From the NCBI RefSeq assembly GCF_004216715.1, contig NZ_SGXG01000001.1:620001-684000 (forward strand): a DNA stretch of 64,000 bases. Direction: 5' to 3'. Origin of the DNA: Cecembia calidifontis (GTDB taxonomy: Bacteria; Bacteroidota; Bacteroidia; Cytophagales; Cyclobacteriaceae). A model generated the notes under the pieces. It searched no databases. It had not been told where the DNA came from and saw nothing but the letters and a program-made list of their open reading frames with translations. Each line of letters starts with the position of its first letter. The stretch's first letter is position 1. Shown here in pieces: positions 1 to 9,264 of this stretch. Both the position numbers and the translations under genes were made by a program.

Positions 1-96
1 TCGTAGGAAAGAATAGGATCGCTGATGATGACTATTCAATCATGGTCATCAAATTTAAGTGAAAACCAAAAAAATTTTAAACGCGTATATAGACAC

Positions 97-435
97 ATGC
101 TGAAAATTGAATATACGAGAGCCAATGACCATTTTATTTTGTCCCTTTCAGGCGAAATAGATGCGAGCAATTCAGTGGACTTAGATGCGGCCATACAGGA
201 AATCCTGCAGCAGGGAGCAAAAAAAATTCTGGTAGACGGTACACACTTGGAATATATCTCATCGGCAGGATTGGGGGTATTCATGTCTTACCTTGAAGAA
301 TTTCAGGAAAAAGAAATTCAGATCATCATTTTTGGACTATTGGAAAAAGTGCATCAAGTATTCATCATTTTGGGTCTTGATAAATTGATTGCTATTAAAA
401 ATACCCAAGAAGAGGCCCTTGAGGCAATGGCATGA
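97..435 (+). CDS. STAS-domain anti-sigma factor antagonist
   Basis: Small single-domain STAS protein of the SpoIIAA/RsbV type. In that family an unphosphorylated antagonist binds a serine kinase/anti-sigma factor and frees its partner. The core (SLSGEIDASNS, then EYISSAGLGVFMSYLEEF) shows the DxSxxGLG-like segment that holds the phosphorylatable serine. I chose the ATG at 97 (112 residues) because the STAS fold begins right after it; an upstream ATG at 25 would add 24 residues with no domain. The stop overlaps the next gene in an ATGA junction, so the two are translationally coupled and probably act as partners. The target sigma factor or phosphatase is not in the window. Confidence 0.85.
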   Translation: MLKIEYTRANDHFILSLSGEIDASNSVDLDAAIQEILQQGAKKILVDGTHLEYISSAGLGVFMSYLEEFQEKEIQIIIFGLLEKVHQVFIILGLDKLIAIKNTQEEALEAMA

Positions 436-848
436 TTGAGCGGTTGAAACTATATTGCAATACAAACCAGTTGGCGATACTTCGGGATTTTTTAACTAAG
501 ACCCTGCAGGGAACCGGATTGGGGGAAATTGAAAAACACCAGGTGATATTGGCAGTAGAAGAAGTTTGTGCCAACCTGATGATCCATTCCCATGCCTGCA
601 ATCCCAATAGTTTTATCAATGTTTCAGCCTTATTGAATGAAGAGGAAGTGATTTTTGAAATAGTGGACATGGGTCAAGGGTTTAACATTTTGGAATACCA
701 GGAACCGGAACTTACCGAAGTCGTCAAAACAAAAAGAAAAGGGGGATTGGGCATCATGCTGGTAAAAAAAATAATGGACAGGATTGAATTCGAATCCAAC
801 GGACAGAAAAACACCTGCAGATTGATCAAACAGCTTAAATCCAAATAA
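432..848 (+). CDS. ATP-binding anti-sigma regulatory kinase-like protein (HATPase_c_2)
   Basis: A 138-residue GHKL ATPase of the SpoIIAB/RsbW type. Visible motifs are an N-box-like VILAVEEVCANLMIHSH, a G1-like IVDMGQGFN and a G2-like KGGLGIMLVKKIMD. In the family this protein phosphorylates the STAS antagonist and sequesters a sigma factor, or acts as a plain switch-module kinase. It overlaps the STAS gene by 4 bp, the usual arrangement for a partner-switching pair. Family assignment is firm; the pathway controlled is unknown. Confidence 0.85.
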   Translation: MIERLKLYCNTNQLAILRDFLTKTLQGTGLGEIEKHQVILAVEEVCANLMIHSHACNPNSFINVSALLNEEEVIFEIVDMGQGFNILEYQEPELTEVVKTKRKGGLGIMLVKKIMDRIEFESNGQKNTCRLIKQLKSK

Positions 849-917
849 ATGTTAATATTGTGGGTCAGTGCTATAAGTTCCAAGATTTTTTCTTATTTAA
901 TTCGTAACATTGCAGTA

Positions 918-925
918 TAATTTTG
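918..925 (+). promoter_or_regulatory. candidate -7 box (TAATTTTG)
   Basis: Matches the Bacteroidota -7 consensus TAnnTTTG and lies 14 bases before the ATG of the first SurA-like gene. No clear -33 box was seen, and the leader would be very short. Confidence 0.3.
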
Positions 926-939
926 GCAAGTATTACCCT

Positions 940-2943
940 ATGATTAAAAAATACCTTTGGTTTTCCATCTTGGCAATTGGATTTTCCTGTAGCCCAAAGA
1001 CTATAGTGGTTGAAGAGGCCCAGGAACAAGCTCCTGTTCCCCTTATGACCATTGGCAATGAGGAGATCCTTTCAGATGAATTTTTATACCTATTATCAAA
1101 AAACCGACAGTTTCAGGAAAAAGAAGAGAAAATCAGTCCTCAAGAATTTGAAGAAAACCTGGAGCTTTTCATCAATTACAAATTAAAAGTTAAAGAAGCT
1201 GAAAATCTTGGACTGGATACCTTGGAAGAATTCAGAAGGGAATTTGAGGTTTTTAAAGATGATCTGATACAGCCATTCTTAATTAAAAACTCCCTTCAAC
1301 AAGGTGAATTAATGAAAGCCTACAACAGGATGAAAGAAGTGGTCAAGGCAAGCCATATCCTGTTACAGTTTCCAAACAATGCCAGCAGAGAAGATACCAT
1401 CGCTGTATTTCGAATGGCACAGAAACTAAAAGCGGAAGCAGAGGCAGGTGCCGACTTCAATGAACTTGCATTGGAATATTCGGATGACCCTTCCGCAAAA
1501 GAAAACAAAGGCAGTTTAGGTTATTTTACTGCCCTTCAAATGGTACATCAGTTTGAGGACGCTGCCTATTCGTTAGGTATAGGTGAAATTTCTGATCCTA
1601 TCTTGACCAATTTCGGCTATCACATCATTAAAGTAGAAGACAGAAAGCCCAATCCGGGTGAGATCAAGGTGTCCCATATCCTTGTGAGAACACAGGCAGG
1701 AGACCCAGTTTCAGAAGAAAGGGCACTTAGGAAAATAGGAGAAATCTATTCTGAACTACAAAAGCCTGAAAGTGTTTGGGAAGATGTCTGCAGGATATAT
1801 TCTGAAGACCTCGGCAGTAAAAACTCAGGGGGCGCCCTTCCCTGGATCAGTCTAGGTACAGTGATTCCTGAATTTGAAAGGGTTGCTTTTGCTTTAAATG
1901 AAGAAGGTGAAATCTCTCCGCCCGTAAAAACACCCTATGGTTATCATATAATCAGACTGGAGGAAAGAAGGCCAATTGCTTCTTTTGAAGAAATGGAGCC
2001 CATGATCAAATCCAGGATCTTAAGGGACAGCAGATCAGGGCTGATTCAGTCACAGGTAACGGCTATACAGAAATCAAGATATTCATTTGTGGAAAATGAA
2101 GGAATGGTGGCCCAAATACAGGGTATAATCAACCAGTCATCTGCCAATGAAATAAAAGACGCCATCAATTCCCGTCATTTACAGGACAGTGTACTTTTCA
2201 CGGTTCAGGGCAAACCAAACACAGTTGCGGATTACCTCAACTTCCTCGAAGCTGAAAAAGGGAATGTAAGGATAGGCTCCAAAAACAGCTTTAATGGCTC
2301 CCTTGAACGGTTTATTGAAGCTACACTGAACCAAACAGAGGAAAAAGACCTGACTGCCAATAACCAAGAATACAAACTTCTGCTTCAGGAATACAGGGAT
2401 GGCATTTTACTCTTTTCCCTTATGAATGAAAAGGTTTGGCAAAAAGCGCTGATGGACAGCATCGGGCAACTTAAATTCTATGAGGAGCACAAAGAAAATT
2501 ACACCTGGAATGAAAGATTGAGGGCCCTGATTGTCATAATGGGCAAAGAAGAAAGCAGCAGTTCAGTAAGGCGCTTTTTAGCGGATAAAAAATATAGAAG
2601 TGATCTATCTGACAGATTGGAAAATACATTCCTGTTAAATAATCCTTTGGCTTTCACCATGGAAGAAGGTTTATTTGAATGGGAAAAACACCCTATTCTC
2701 TCAAAAATAGATCCAAACAAAGAATTTCAGGAAATCAAATGGGATGGAAAAACCACCTTTATCATCCTGGGAGAGAAAGTTCCTTCTGAAATCAAAAAGT
2801 TCAATGAAACAAGAGGAAAAGTCATTCAGGATTACCAACAGTATCTTGAACGCGAACTTGTCACTGCTTTAAAAAACAACTATATCATCCGTATCAATGA
2901 GGATGAGAAAAATAAAATTTATAACCTTGTCGTGGGCAACTAA
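940..2943 (+). CDS. SurA/PpiC-like peptidyl-prolyl isomerase lipoprotein with two rotamase domains
   Basis: About 667 residues. A lipoprotein signal peptide (MIKKYLWFSILAIGFSC) decides the ATG at 940 over an upstream TTG at 910. An N-terminal SurA-like helical chaperone region is followed by two PpiC-type parvulin domains at roughly residues 135-235 and 240-350. Each starts with the family signature (KASHILLQF, KVSHILVRT) and ends with GYHII. A C-terminal helical region of about 300 residues has no recognised domain. Expected role: folding of outer-membrane proteins in the periplasm, anchored to a membrane. It overlaps the next gene by 47 bp in a three-gene operon. Confidence 0.88.
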   Translation: MIKKYLWFSILAIGFSCSPKTIVVEEAQEQAPVPLMTIGNEEILSDEFLYLLSKNRQFQEKEEKISPQEFEENLELFINYKLKVKEAENLGLDTLEEFRREFEVFKDDLIQPFLIKNSLQQGELMKAYNRMKEVVKASHILLQFPNNASREDTIAVFRMAQKLKAEAEAGADFNELALEYSDDPSAKENKGSLGYFTALQMVHQFEDAAYSLGIGEISDPILTNFGYHIIKVEDRKPNPGEIKVSHILVRTQAGDPVSEERALRKIGEIYSELQKPESVWEDVCRIYSEDLGSKNSGGALPWISLGTVIPEFERVAFALNEEGEISPPVKTPYGYHIIRLEERRPIASFEEMEPMIKSRILRDSRSGLIQSQVTAIQKSRYSFVENEGMVAQIQGIINQSSANEIKDAINSRHLQDSVLFTVQGKPNTVADYLNFLEAEKGNVRIGSKNSFNGSLERFIEATLNQTEEKDLTANNQEYKLLLQEYRDGILLFSLMNEKVWQKALMDSIGQLKFYEEHKENYTWNERLRALIVIMGKEESSSSVRRFLADKKYRSDLSDRLENTFLLNNPLAFTMEEGLFEWEKHPILSKIDPNKEFQEIKWDGKTTFIILGEKVPSEIKKFNETRGKVIQDYQQYLERELVTALKNNYIIRINEDEKNKIYNLVVGN

Positions 2944-3799
2944 GATTTGCTGGGCTTTATTGATCGTCATCACAGCCTCCTGTGATCTTTTTCGGTTCAA
3001 ATCCGATAAAGAAGATGAGGCAGATCCGATAGTCGCCTCTATAGACCAACAGGTGCTTAGAAAATCTGACCTGACCTTGGTAAACACCCAAGGGTTATCA
3101 GCATCAGATAGTAGCAGTATCATCAACAGATATATCCAATCCTGGATCAGAAAGCAGCTGATGATCAGAGAAGCATCCCGGTCCATGGCATATGATGAGG
3201 CTGAAATCAATAGAAAGCTATTGGATTACAAATATGCCTTAATGGTATATGAATATGAAAAAGCATACCTGGACTCCCATCTCGACACCAATATCCCCGA
3301 GCAGGAGATTGTCCAATATTATGAAGCCAATAAACAAAATTTTAACCTTAAAGAGATCATCTTCAGGGTAAACTTTGTTAAAATTGAAAGAAACCACCCT
3401 CAAAACAGAAATTTGGAAAGGTTATTGAGGTTACAGGAGGGTGAACAAAAAGAGGCATTGAATAAAATTGTATTGGACTTCGCCTCCAATTACTTTATGG
3501 AAGATGCAACTTGGGTAAAAGTGGATGATATTATCGCAAACAGTCCATTGGCAGATAGCCCCAATTTGGTAGGTCTCCTTAGAAACAATAAGTTGATTAT
3601 TGTAGAGGACGAGCGGTATAAATATTATTTCAGGATATTGGAATATAAATTGGCTGATCAGGTTCCTCCTATAGAATTTGTGAAGGACGAAATTTACCAA
3701 ATCCTGCTCAACAAAAGGAAAGTTCAACTCGTCGAAGAATTGCAAAAAGAAATATATAACCGCGCACTTGAAAACAATGAGTTTAAAATATATGAGTAA
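2897..3799 (+). CDS. SurA-like chaperone lipoprotein without a recognisable rotamase domain
   Basis: A 300-residue predicted lipoprotein (hydrophobic stretch WALLIVITASC after MRMRKIKF). The middle resembles a SurA N-terminal helical region (PIVASIDQQVLRKSDLTL and the following helices), but no PpiC signature such as SHILL or GGxLG is visible. It sits between two clear SurA-like genes and overlaps the upstream one by 47 bp and the downstream one by 23 bp. This suggests a co-translated set of periplasmic folding factors in which this member contributes chaperone rather than isomerase function (inference). Confidence 0.72.
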   Translation: MRMRKIKFITLSWATKICWALLIVITASCDLFRFKSDKEDEADPIVASIDQQVLRKSDLTLVNTQGLSASDSSSIINRYIQSWIRKQLMIREASRSMAYDEAEINRKLLDYKYALMVYEYEKAYLDSHLDTNIPEQEIVQYYEANKQNFNLKEIIFRVNFVKIERNHPQNRNLERLLRLQEGEQKEALNKIVLDFASNYFMEDATWVKVDDIIANSPLADSPNLVGLLRNNKLIIVEDERYKYYFRILEYKLADQVPPIEFVKDEIYQILLNKRKVQLVEELQKEIYNRALENNEFKIYE

Positions 3800-5168
3800 A
3801 TTGAAGTATCTCCTGATTGTATTCCTTGGTTTGCAGATTACATCAATCCAGGCACAGGAAAATGCTCAATCCAGTAATCCGACTACCGGGCAGGTTTTAG
3901 ACAAAATAGTTGCTAAAGTCAATAATTATATCCTTCTCGAATCTGATGTACAAAAAGCTTATCTGGAAGCTATCGCCCAGTCCCAACAAGGTTTTGAAGT
4001 ACCTACGCGTTGTGATGTATTTGAATCACTTCTGATCAATAAACTGATGGTAGCCAAAGCAGAACTGGACTCTGTAATGGTTTCGGATGCTGAAGTGATG
4101 CTGCAAGCTGATCAGAGATTCAATATGATCATGATGCAGCTTGGAGGAGATGAAAGCGTCATCCCTGAAATTTATGGCAAGACTGCAGATCAGCTCAAAG
4201 CGGAAATAGAAGAGCCGATTAGAGAGCAGTTGATCATCAATAAAATGCAGGCAAAAATCACAGAAGGGCTGACAGTTTCTCCAGCTGAGGTGAGGAAATT
4301 TTTTAATTCTATTCCCAGAGATTCACTGCCTTTCTTTTCAGCAGAAGTAGTGGTAGGACAAATTGTAAAAAAACCGGATGTCAATCAAGAAGTAAAAAAA
4401 GAGCTTGAAAACCGGTTAAAAAATTTCAAGCAAAGGATTTTGGACGGAACAGATGATTTCCAGACGCTCGCCAGGCAATATTCAGAAGATCCTGGTTCAG
4501 CAATGATGGGTGGAGAACTTGGTTTTTTCAGAAGAGGAGAATTGGCTCCTGAATATGAAGCTACCTCATTGGGGCTGAAGCCGGGCGAAATCAGCGATCC
4601 CGTAGAGACCATGTTTGGTTTTCACTTGATCCAACTTCTTGAGAGGAGAGGCAATACCTACAATACACGTCATATCTTATTAAGACCTTTGCCTTCAGAA
4701 GAGGACATCAAACAAGCAGAAAGGTATTTGGACAGTTTAAGGACGCAAATCGTGGAGAACAAAATTGATTTTGCAAAGGCTGCTAAAGAATATTCTGATG
4801 ATCGGGCTACCTCAGATAATGGAGGCTTTTTCGTAGATCCTCAAAATGGCTCCAACAGACTTACATTAAGAACTTTGGAAGATCCTGTTCTCTATTTTAC
4901 CATTGATACAATGAAAGTTGGAAGCATTACAGCACCCATGCGATTTGAAGATGAAAGAGAAGGAACGAAAGTGAGGATCCTTTATTACAAGCAAAGGTTC
5001 CCTGCACACAGGGCCAACATGGATGATGATTACGAAAAGCTCAAAGCAGCTGCAAGGAGGAAAAAGGAAGAGGGCATATTGAGCCGTTGGTTCCTTACCG
5101 CAAAAGAAGATGTTTTCATTGATATTGATCCTTCTTACGATCGATGTGAACCGCTTAAAGACAAGTAA
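3777..5168 (+). CDS. SurA-like periplasmic peptidyl-prolyl isomerase
   Basis: About 463 residues with a Sec signal peptide (LKYLLIVFLGLQITSIQAQ). The ATG at 3777 is preferred to a TTG at 3768. The N-terminal chaperone module shows the typical DKIVAKVNNYILLESDVQKAY start. A parvulin domain follows (FQTLARQYSEDPGSAMMGGEL to MFGFHLIQLLERR) and a second, more divergent one begins at TRHILLRP. Domain order and length match SurA, the chaperone that escorts beta-barrel proteins to the BAM complex. It is the last gene of the three-gene operon and is followed by a strong terminator. Confidence 0.88.
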   Translation: MSLKYMSKLKYLLIVFLGLQITSIQAQENAQSSNPTTGQVLDKIVAKVNNYILLESDVQKAYLEAIAQSQQGFEVPTRCDVFESLLINKLMVAKAELDSVMVSDAEVMLQADQRFNMIMMQLGGDESVIPEIYGKTADQLKAEIEEPIREQLIINKMQAKITEGLTVSPAEVRKFFNSIPRDSLPFFSAEVVVGQIVKKPDVNQEVKKELENRLKNFKQRILDGTDDFQTLARQYSEDPGSAMMGGELGFFRRGELAPEYEATSLGLKPGEISDPVETMFGFHLIQLLERRGNTYNTRHILLRPLPSEEDIKQAERYLDSLRTQIVENKIDFAKAAKEYSDDRATSDNGGFFVDPQNGSNRLTLRTLEDPVLYFTIDTMKVGSITAPMRFEDEREGTKVRILYYKQRFPAHRANMDDDYEKLKAAARRKKEEGILSRWFLTAKEDVFIDIDPSYDRCEPLKDK

Positions 5169-5170
5169 CA

Positions 5171-5203
5171 AAAAAGCCGCTTGATTTAATCAGGCGGCTT
5201 TTT
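5171..5203 (+). terminator. rho-independent terminator of the SurA-like operon
   Basis: A stem AAAAAGCCGC pairs with GCGGCTTTTT around a short loop and has T runs on both strands, so it could also serve the convergent AraC gene. Confidence 0.85.
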
Positions 5204-5217
5204 CGTTATTTATTAGC

Positions 5218-6144
5218 CTACACATTAATCAGAGATTCTCTGCGTCTCATTTTTCCAGCCGGCAAACCGTACATCATCTTAAATCTTCTACAGAAATAGG
5301 CAGTATCTTTGTAGCCTACCTCTTTACCAATATCCCGGATACTTTTCTTTGATGTCCTCAGCAATTCTACCGCAGCCTCCATTCTTTGGTACTCAATGTA
5401 ATCCTGAGGATTGATTCCGGTCAACATTTTGAAATACTGCCCTACATAATCTTCCGAAACATTGGCAACTTTGGCCAAAACCTTATTGGAAAGGTCCCCG
5501 CCGATATTTTTCTTGATATAATTGAACAGGTCGATCAGCCTTGGGTCTTTGAAATAGGTACTGTTTGTGGACAACTCCTCCATAAAGAGTCTGTTCTTTA
5601 AAATGTGGCGCACAATCTCAATTACCAAAAGCTCGGAATGGATTTTCATCACCCGCTCTTTGCCGGGTATATTCTGTTCACTTTCTTTAACAAGATCTTC
5701 CACGATTGTCGCAAGCCTGTCATTGAACCTGATAGCAAAAGGAGGAATACCCAATGAATTGAAAAAATTGACCACATCAAATACTTTGGCTTCAAAGTTC
5801 ACAATTGAAATACAGTCTTCGTCAAGGCTTTTGATTTCCTTGAAGCTGATTGTCTGAAGGTACTTTCTTTTATTGTCAACAAAATTCTCATTAGTGATTT
5901 CTCCCTTCTTTCCTACAGAGCCAAAAGAAATAGAAGTCTTCCTACCGGAAGGGATGAAAAGCATTTCTCCTTCATTGATCAGTTCCTGATCCTCTCCAAA
6001 TTTCAAGACGCCCTGATGCAATAAAATCAAAGAATTATCAGTGTCTTGATAGTCCAAAACAGAGACAGATTTTTCGATTTTGTAATTATTGCCTTTTAAG
6101 AAGCGGACTCCAACCGATTCTATGACTTTATTGTAATATTCCAT
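5218..6144 (-). CDS. AraC-family transcriptional regulator
   Basis: 308 residues. The C-terminal 100 residues are a double helix-turn-helix AraC domain (VLAKVANVSEDYVGQYF, then IRDIGKEVGYKDTAYFCRRFKMMYG). The N-terminal part looks like a cupin-type sensor (LILLHQGVLKFGEDQELINEGEMLFIPSG). It stands alone between a convergent SurA-like operon and the acyl-CoA dehydrogenase operon, so its target is not evident. Confidence 0.88.
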   Translation of the reverse strand: MEYYNKVIESVGVRFLKGNNYKIEKSVSVLDYQDTDNSLILLHQGVLKFGEDQELINEGEMLFIPSGRKTSISFGSVGKKGEITNENFVDNKRKYLQTISFKEIKSLDEDCISIVNFEAKVFDVVNFFNSLGIPPFAIRFNDRLATIVEDLVKESEQNIPGKERVMKIHSELLVIEIVRHILKNRLFMEELSTNSTYFKDPRLIDLFNYIKKNIGGDLSNKVLAKVANVSEDYVGQYFKMLTGINPQDYIEYQRMEAAVELLRTSKKSIRDIGKEVGYKDTAYFCRRFKMMYGLPAGKMRRRESLINV

Positions 6145-6233
6145 GTTGCCTCTAGGTTTAAGTTCGAGTGTAAAAGTAGGATAAATTTCAACAATCCTTT
6201 GGAAAAATTAAGCATAAAATTTGAAAAAGAACG

Positions 6234-6268
6234 AAAAAAGGCATAAAAATTATATTTTATGCCTTTTT
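6234..6268 (-). terminator. bidirectional hairpin terminator downstream of acyl-CoA dehydrogenase
   Basis: AAAAAGGCATAAAA pairs with its reverse complement around a 5-nt loop, with A/T runs on both sides. It lies between the acyl-CoA dehydrogenase stop and the AraC start. Confidence 0.8.
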
Positions 6269-6285
6269 AAGAAATATTTTGGGGA

Positions 6286-7425
6286 TTATCTTAAAAGACT
6301 TCTCGATATAACTATTTTTTGAATCTCGCTCGTACCCTCATAGATCTGGGTAATTTTGGCATCTCGCATCAGTCTTTCCACATGGTATTCTTTTACATAA
6401 CCATATCCTCCGTGCACCTGAACAGCCTCAATCGTCACATTCATGGCAACTTCGGAAGCATATAATTTGGCCATGGCGCTGGCATAGGCATAATCCTTTC
6501 CTTGATCTTTCAGCCATGCGGATTTGAGCACCAACAGCCTTGCTGCCTCTATTTGGGTGGCCATGTCCGCTAATTTAAACTGAATGGCTTGATGCTGAGA
6601 GATAGGTTTGCCAAAAGCTTTTCTTTCCTTAGAATAGGCAACTGCCAGTTCGTAGGCGCCAGATGCTATTCCCAATGCCTGCGCAGCAATCCCTATTCTT
6701 CCTCCGTTAAGGGTTTCCATAGCAAAGGTAAATCCGAACCCTTCCTCTCCTATCCTGTTTTCTACCGGTACTTTGACATCAGTAAACATCAAAGAGTGCG
6801 TATCAGAACCTCTAATACCTAACTTGTCTTCTTTTTTTCCGATGACAAATCCATCCCAACCTTTTTCAACAATGAAAGCAGAAATTCCCTTATGGCCTTT
6901 AGCAGGGTCGGTCTGGGCAATTACCAAGTAAACAGATGCTGTGGAACCATTGGTAATCCAGTTTTTGGTGCCATTTAGGACATAATGATCACCTTTTAGT
7001 TCTGCCGTTGTTTTTTGTGAAGTAGCATCAGAGCCCGCTTCTGGCTCAGAAAGACAAAAGGCACCTATGATCTCTCCGGTAGCTAATCTTTTAAGGTATT
7101 TTTCCTTTTGGGCTTCCGTGCCGTATTTTTCCAATCCCCAACAAACCAAGGAATTGTTCACCGACATGGAAACAGAGGCCGAAGCATCTATTTTGGAAAT
7201 CTCCTCCATGGCCAGCACATAGGAGATAGTATCCATCCCACCTCCATTATATTTTGGATCGACCATCATTCCCATAAAGCCCAGTTCACCCATCTTTTTG
7301 ATCTGCTCAAAAGGGAATTTGGCCTCCGTATCTCTTTCTATTACCCCTGGCAATAATTCTGCCCTGGCAAAATCCCTGGCAGCATCCCGCACTGCAATGT
7401 GCTCTTCGGTAAGTTCAAAATGCAT
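6286..7425 (-). CDS. acyl-CoA dehydrogenase (short-chain/butyryl type)
   Basis: 379 residues, the standard length. FAD-dependent alpha,beta-dehydrogenation of acyl-CoA, passing electrons to ETF. The FAD/substrate signature (GAFCLSEPEAGSDA), the WITNG motif and the C-terminal (I)YEGTSEIQ are all present; Glu363 in that motif is the catalytic base position of the short-chain branch. Substrate chain length cannot be read from sequence alone. It follows the panC-to-YugP gene series on the same strand but is separated by a hairpin, so it is probably its own unit. Confidence 0.92.
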   Translation of the reverse strand: MHFELTEEHIAVRDAARDFARAELLPGVIERDTEAKFPFEQIKKMGELGFMGMMVDPKYNGGGMDTISYVLAMEEISKIDASASVSMSVNNSLVCWGLEKYGTEAQKEKYLKRLATGEIIGAFCLSEPEAGSDATSQKTTAELKGDHYVLNGTKNWITNGSTASVYLVIAQTDPAKGHKGISAFIVEKGWDGFVIGKKEDKLGIRGSDTHSLMFTDVKVPVENRIGEEGFGFTFAMETLNGGRIGIAAQALGIASGAYELAVAYSKERKAFGKPISQHQAIQFKLADMATQIEAARLLVLKSAWLKDQGKDYAYASAMAKLYASEVAMNVTIEAVQVHGGYGYVKEYHVERLMRDAKITQIYEGTSEIQKIVISRSLLR

Positions 7426-7483
7426 AATGTATTGATATTTGGGTTTTATTTTTTTCCGCTTGGAAGTTAGTTACAAAATAAAT

Positions 7484-7505
7484 AAGGGACAATTTCTTGT
7501 CCCTT
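7484..7505 (-). terminator. hairpin between YugP-type peptidase and acyl-CoA dehydrogenase
   Basis: AAGGGACAA pairs with TTGTCCCTT over a 4-nt loop. On the minus strand it is followed by an A/T-rich stretch rather than a clean T run, so it may be a terminator or an attenuator. Confidence 0.5.
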
Positions 7506-7540
7506 AAATGTAAACTCAAATGGATTAAAATAGTTTCTGG

Positions 7541-8227
7541 CTACTCTCTGTTTCCAAAAAATACCCAGATGTAATAGGCCAATGTAGCCAAAGAAGCCAA
7601 TGCTGCAACTACATAAGTCATGGCAGCCCACTTCAGGGCATCTTTGGACATTCCATATTCATCTCTTGTCACAATATTCCTGTCCCTTACCCAAGCCAAA
7701 GCTCTGGCAGAAGCATCAAATTCAACCGGCAAAGTCACCAGGGTAAATAAAGTCATCACACCATACGCTCCCACTACGATGGCACCGATAAGCTCCACCG
7801 GGAAACCAAGTGCAAAACCTCCAAAAAGTGATGCAATCAGCACCACATTCAGGATTTTTCCACTGATGTTCTGGATTGGGACCATGGCTGACCTCATCTT
7901 TAGCCAAGAGTAAGCAGTGGCATGTTGTATAGCATGACCACATTCATGGGCAGCAACTGCGGCGGCGGCAGCATTTCTTCCATAATAAACATCTGGACTA
8001 AGATTGACCGTTTTGTTCATCGGATTATAATGGTCGGTCAACTGCCCCTCCACCGATATCACCTGAACATCTCTGATATTATGGTCGGCCAACATCAACT
8101 CCGCAATTTCTTTTCCTGAAAGATTTGCGTGAAGAGAGGTCTGTGAATACTTTTTGAATTTACTTTTTAGCCTGTTGCTGACTACAAATCCAAGAATGGC
8201 AAATACAACGACAATAAGTATAATCAT
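7541..8227 (-). CDS. YugP-family membrane zinc metallopeptidase
   Basis: 228 residues with an N-terminal membrane helix (MIILIVVVFAILGFVV), a zincin motif HECGH (in AAHECGHAIQHA) and two to three C-terminal membrane helices. This is the YugP / neutral zinc metallopeptidase family, presumed membrane-bound. Substrates are unknown. It is the fourth gene of a minus-strand series after panC, panD and the flippase-like protein, 34 bp from its upstream neighbour. Confidence 0.88.
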   Translation of the reverse strand: MIILIVVVFAILGFVVSNRLKSKFKKYSQTSLHANLSGKEIAELMLADHNIRDVQVISVEGQLTDHYNPMNKTVNLSPDVYYGRNAAAAAVAAHECGHAIQHATAYSWLKMRSAMVPIQNISGKILNVVLIASLFGGFALGFPVELIGAIVVGAYGVMTLFTLVTLPVEFDASARALAWVRDRNIVTRDEYGMSKDALKWAAMTYVVAALASLATLAYYIWVFFGNRE

Positions 8228-8261
8228 AGTTATTTAATTTTTTGCTTTTGTAATTACGAAT

Positions 8262-9263
8262 TTAATACGTTTTGGATTCCTTTTTAGCAGTAATTTTAAA
8301 GAAAAATCCTAAAGTGATCATTCCCATCAGGATAATGGTCAATACCTGACTGCTGTGTATGATCACCGCGAAGATTTTTCCCTGCTCATCACTCAATCCA
8401 TATGCCATCAAAATAAAGGCCACTAATGCATGGAAGGTTCCTATTCCGCCCTGAACAGGCGCTACCATGCCAATACTTCCCATTACCATCACGATAAGTA
8501 CCGCACTCAATGACAGACTGGCAGTGGTGGGTATTGCCCAGGCCACAAATAGCATCATCAGATAGTATATGAGCCAAATCATTACTGAGCTTAACCAAAA
8601 ACCAGTTTGATTCTTTACTTTTCTCAAACTGACAAAGCCCTGAATCATATCCCTTATAAAATGTCTGATCTTTCTCAAAATACTGCTGTCCCTGTATTTT
8701 TGAAATACAAAGTAAAAGAATAATACAGCCACCAAGCCCCCTCCTAAGACCATTGGCATGGATTTGCTTACTCTTTCAAAAAATCCATCCCAGGCAACCA
8801 AATCCCCTATTAAACTTAGAAATGTCTGGTTCTCCAGCCCAAATGCCAGAAAAATTGTAACCATCATAAAAAGCAGGTCTATGGTCCTCTCCAGGATGAC
8901 CGTACCCAGTAACTTACCCATTTGCTGGTTTTCGGTTTTGGCTAAAATACCACAACGTGCCACTTCACCAGCACGAGGAACTAAAAGATTGGCCAAATAA
9001 CCAATCATAAGTGCCACAAATGCGCTCCAGGTGGAGATTTTAATCTTTTCCCCCGCTTCGATCAATAGCCCCCATCTCCAGGCCCTGATCCAATAACCAA
9101 GTAAGGAGACGATTACTGAAAGACCAATCCATAAAAATGAAGTTTCCCGAAGCGCTGCTTTCAGGCTATTCAGGCTTATATCTTTATATAAAAACCAAAA
9201 GATCCAGACAGCCACCACCAATGAGAGTACTACCTGGATCCATTGTTTGTAATTAAGCCTCAC
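8262..9263 (-). CDS. lysylphosphatidylglycerol-synthase-TM-like integral membrane protein
   Basis: 333 residues with about eight hydrophobic segments and the family landmarks WIRAWRWGLLI, NLLVPRAGEVARC and PVQGGIGTFHALV. These are typical of the flippase-like transmembrane half of MprF (UPF0104). No aminoacyltransferase domain is present, so it is not a complete LPG synthase. The start lies only 1 bp from the panD stop, which implies co-transcription with the pantothenate genes. Substrate unknown. Confidence 0.85.
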   Translation of the reverse strand: MRLNYKQWIQVVLSLVVAVWIFWFLYKDISLNSLKAALRETSFLWIGLSVIVSLLGYWIRAWRWGLLIEAGEKIKISTWSAFVALMIGYLANLLVPRAGEVARCGILAKTENQQMGKLLGTVILERTIDLLFMMVTIFLAFGLENQTFLSLIGDLVAWDGFFERVSKSMPMVLGGGLVAVLFFYFVFQKYRDSSILRKIRHFIRDMIQGFVSLRKVKNQTGFWLSSVMIWLIYYLMMLFVAWAIPTTASLSLSAVLIVMVMGSIGMVAPVQGGIGTFHALVAFILMAYGLSDEQGKIFAVIIHSSQVLTIILMGMITLGFFFKITAKKESKTY

Positions 9264-9264
9264 C

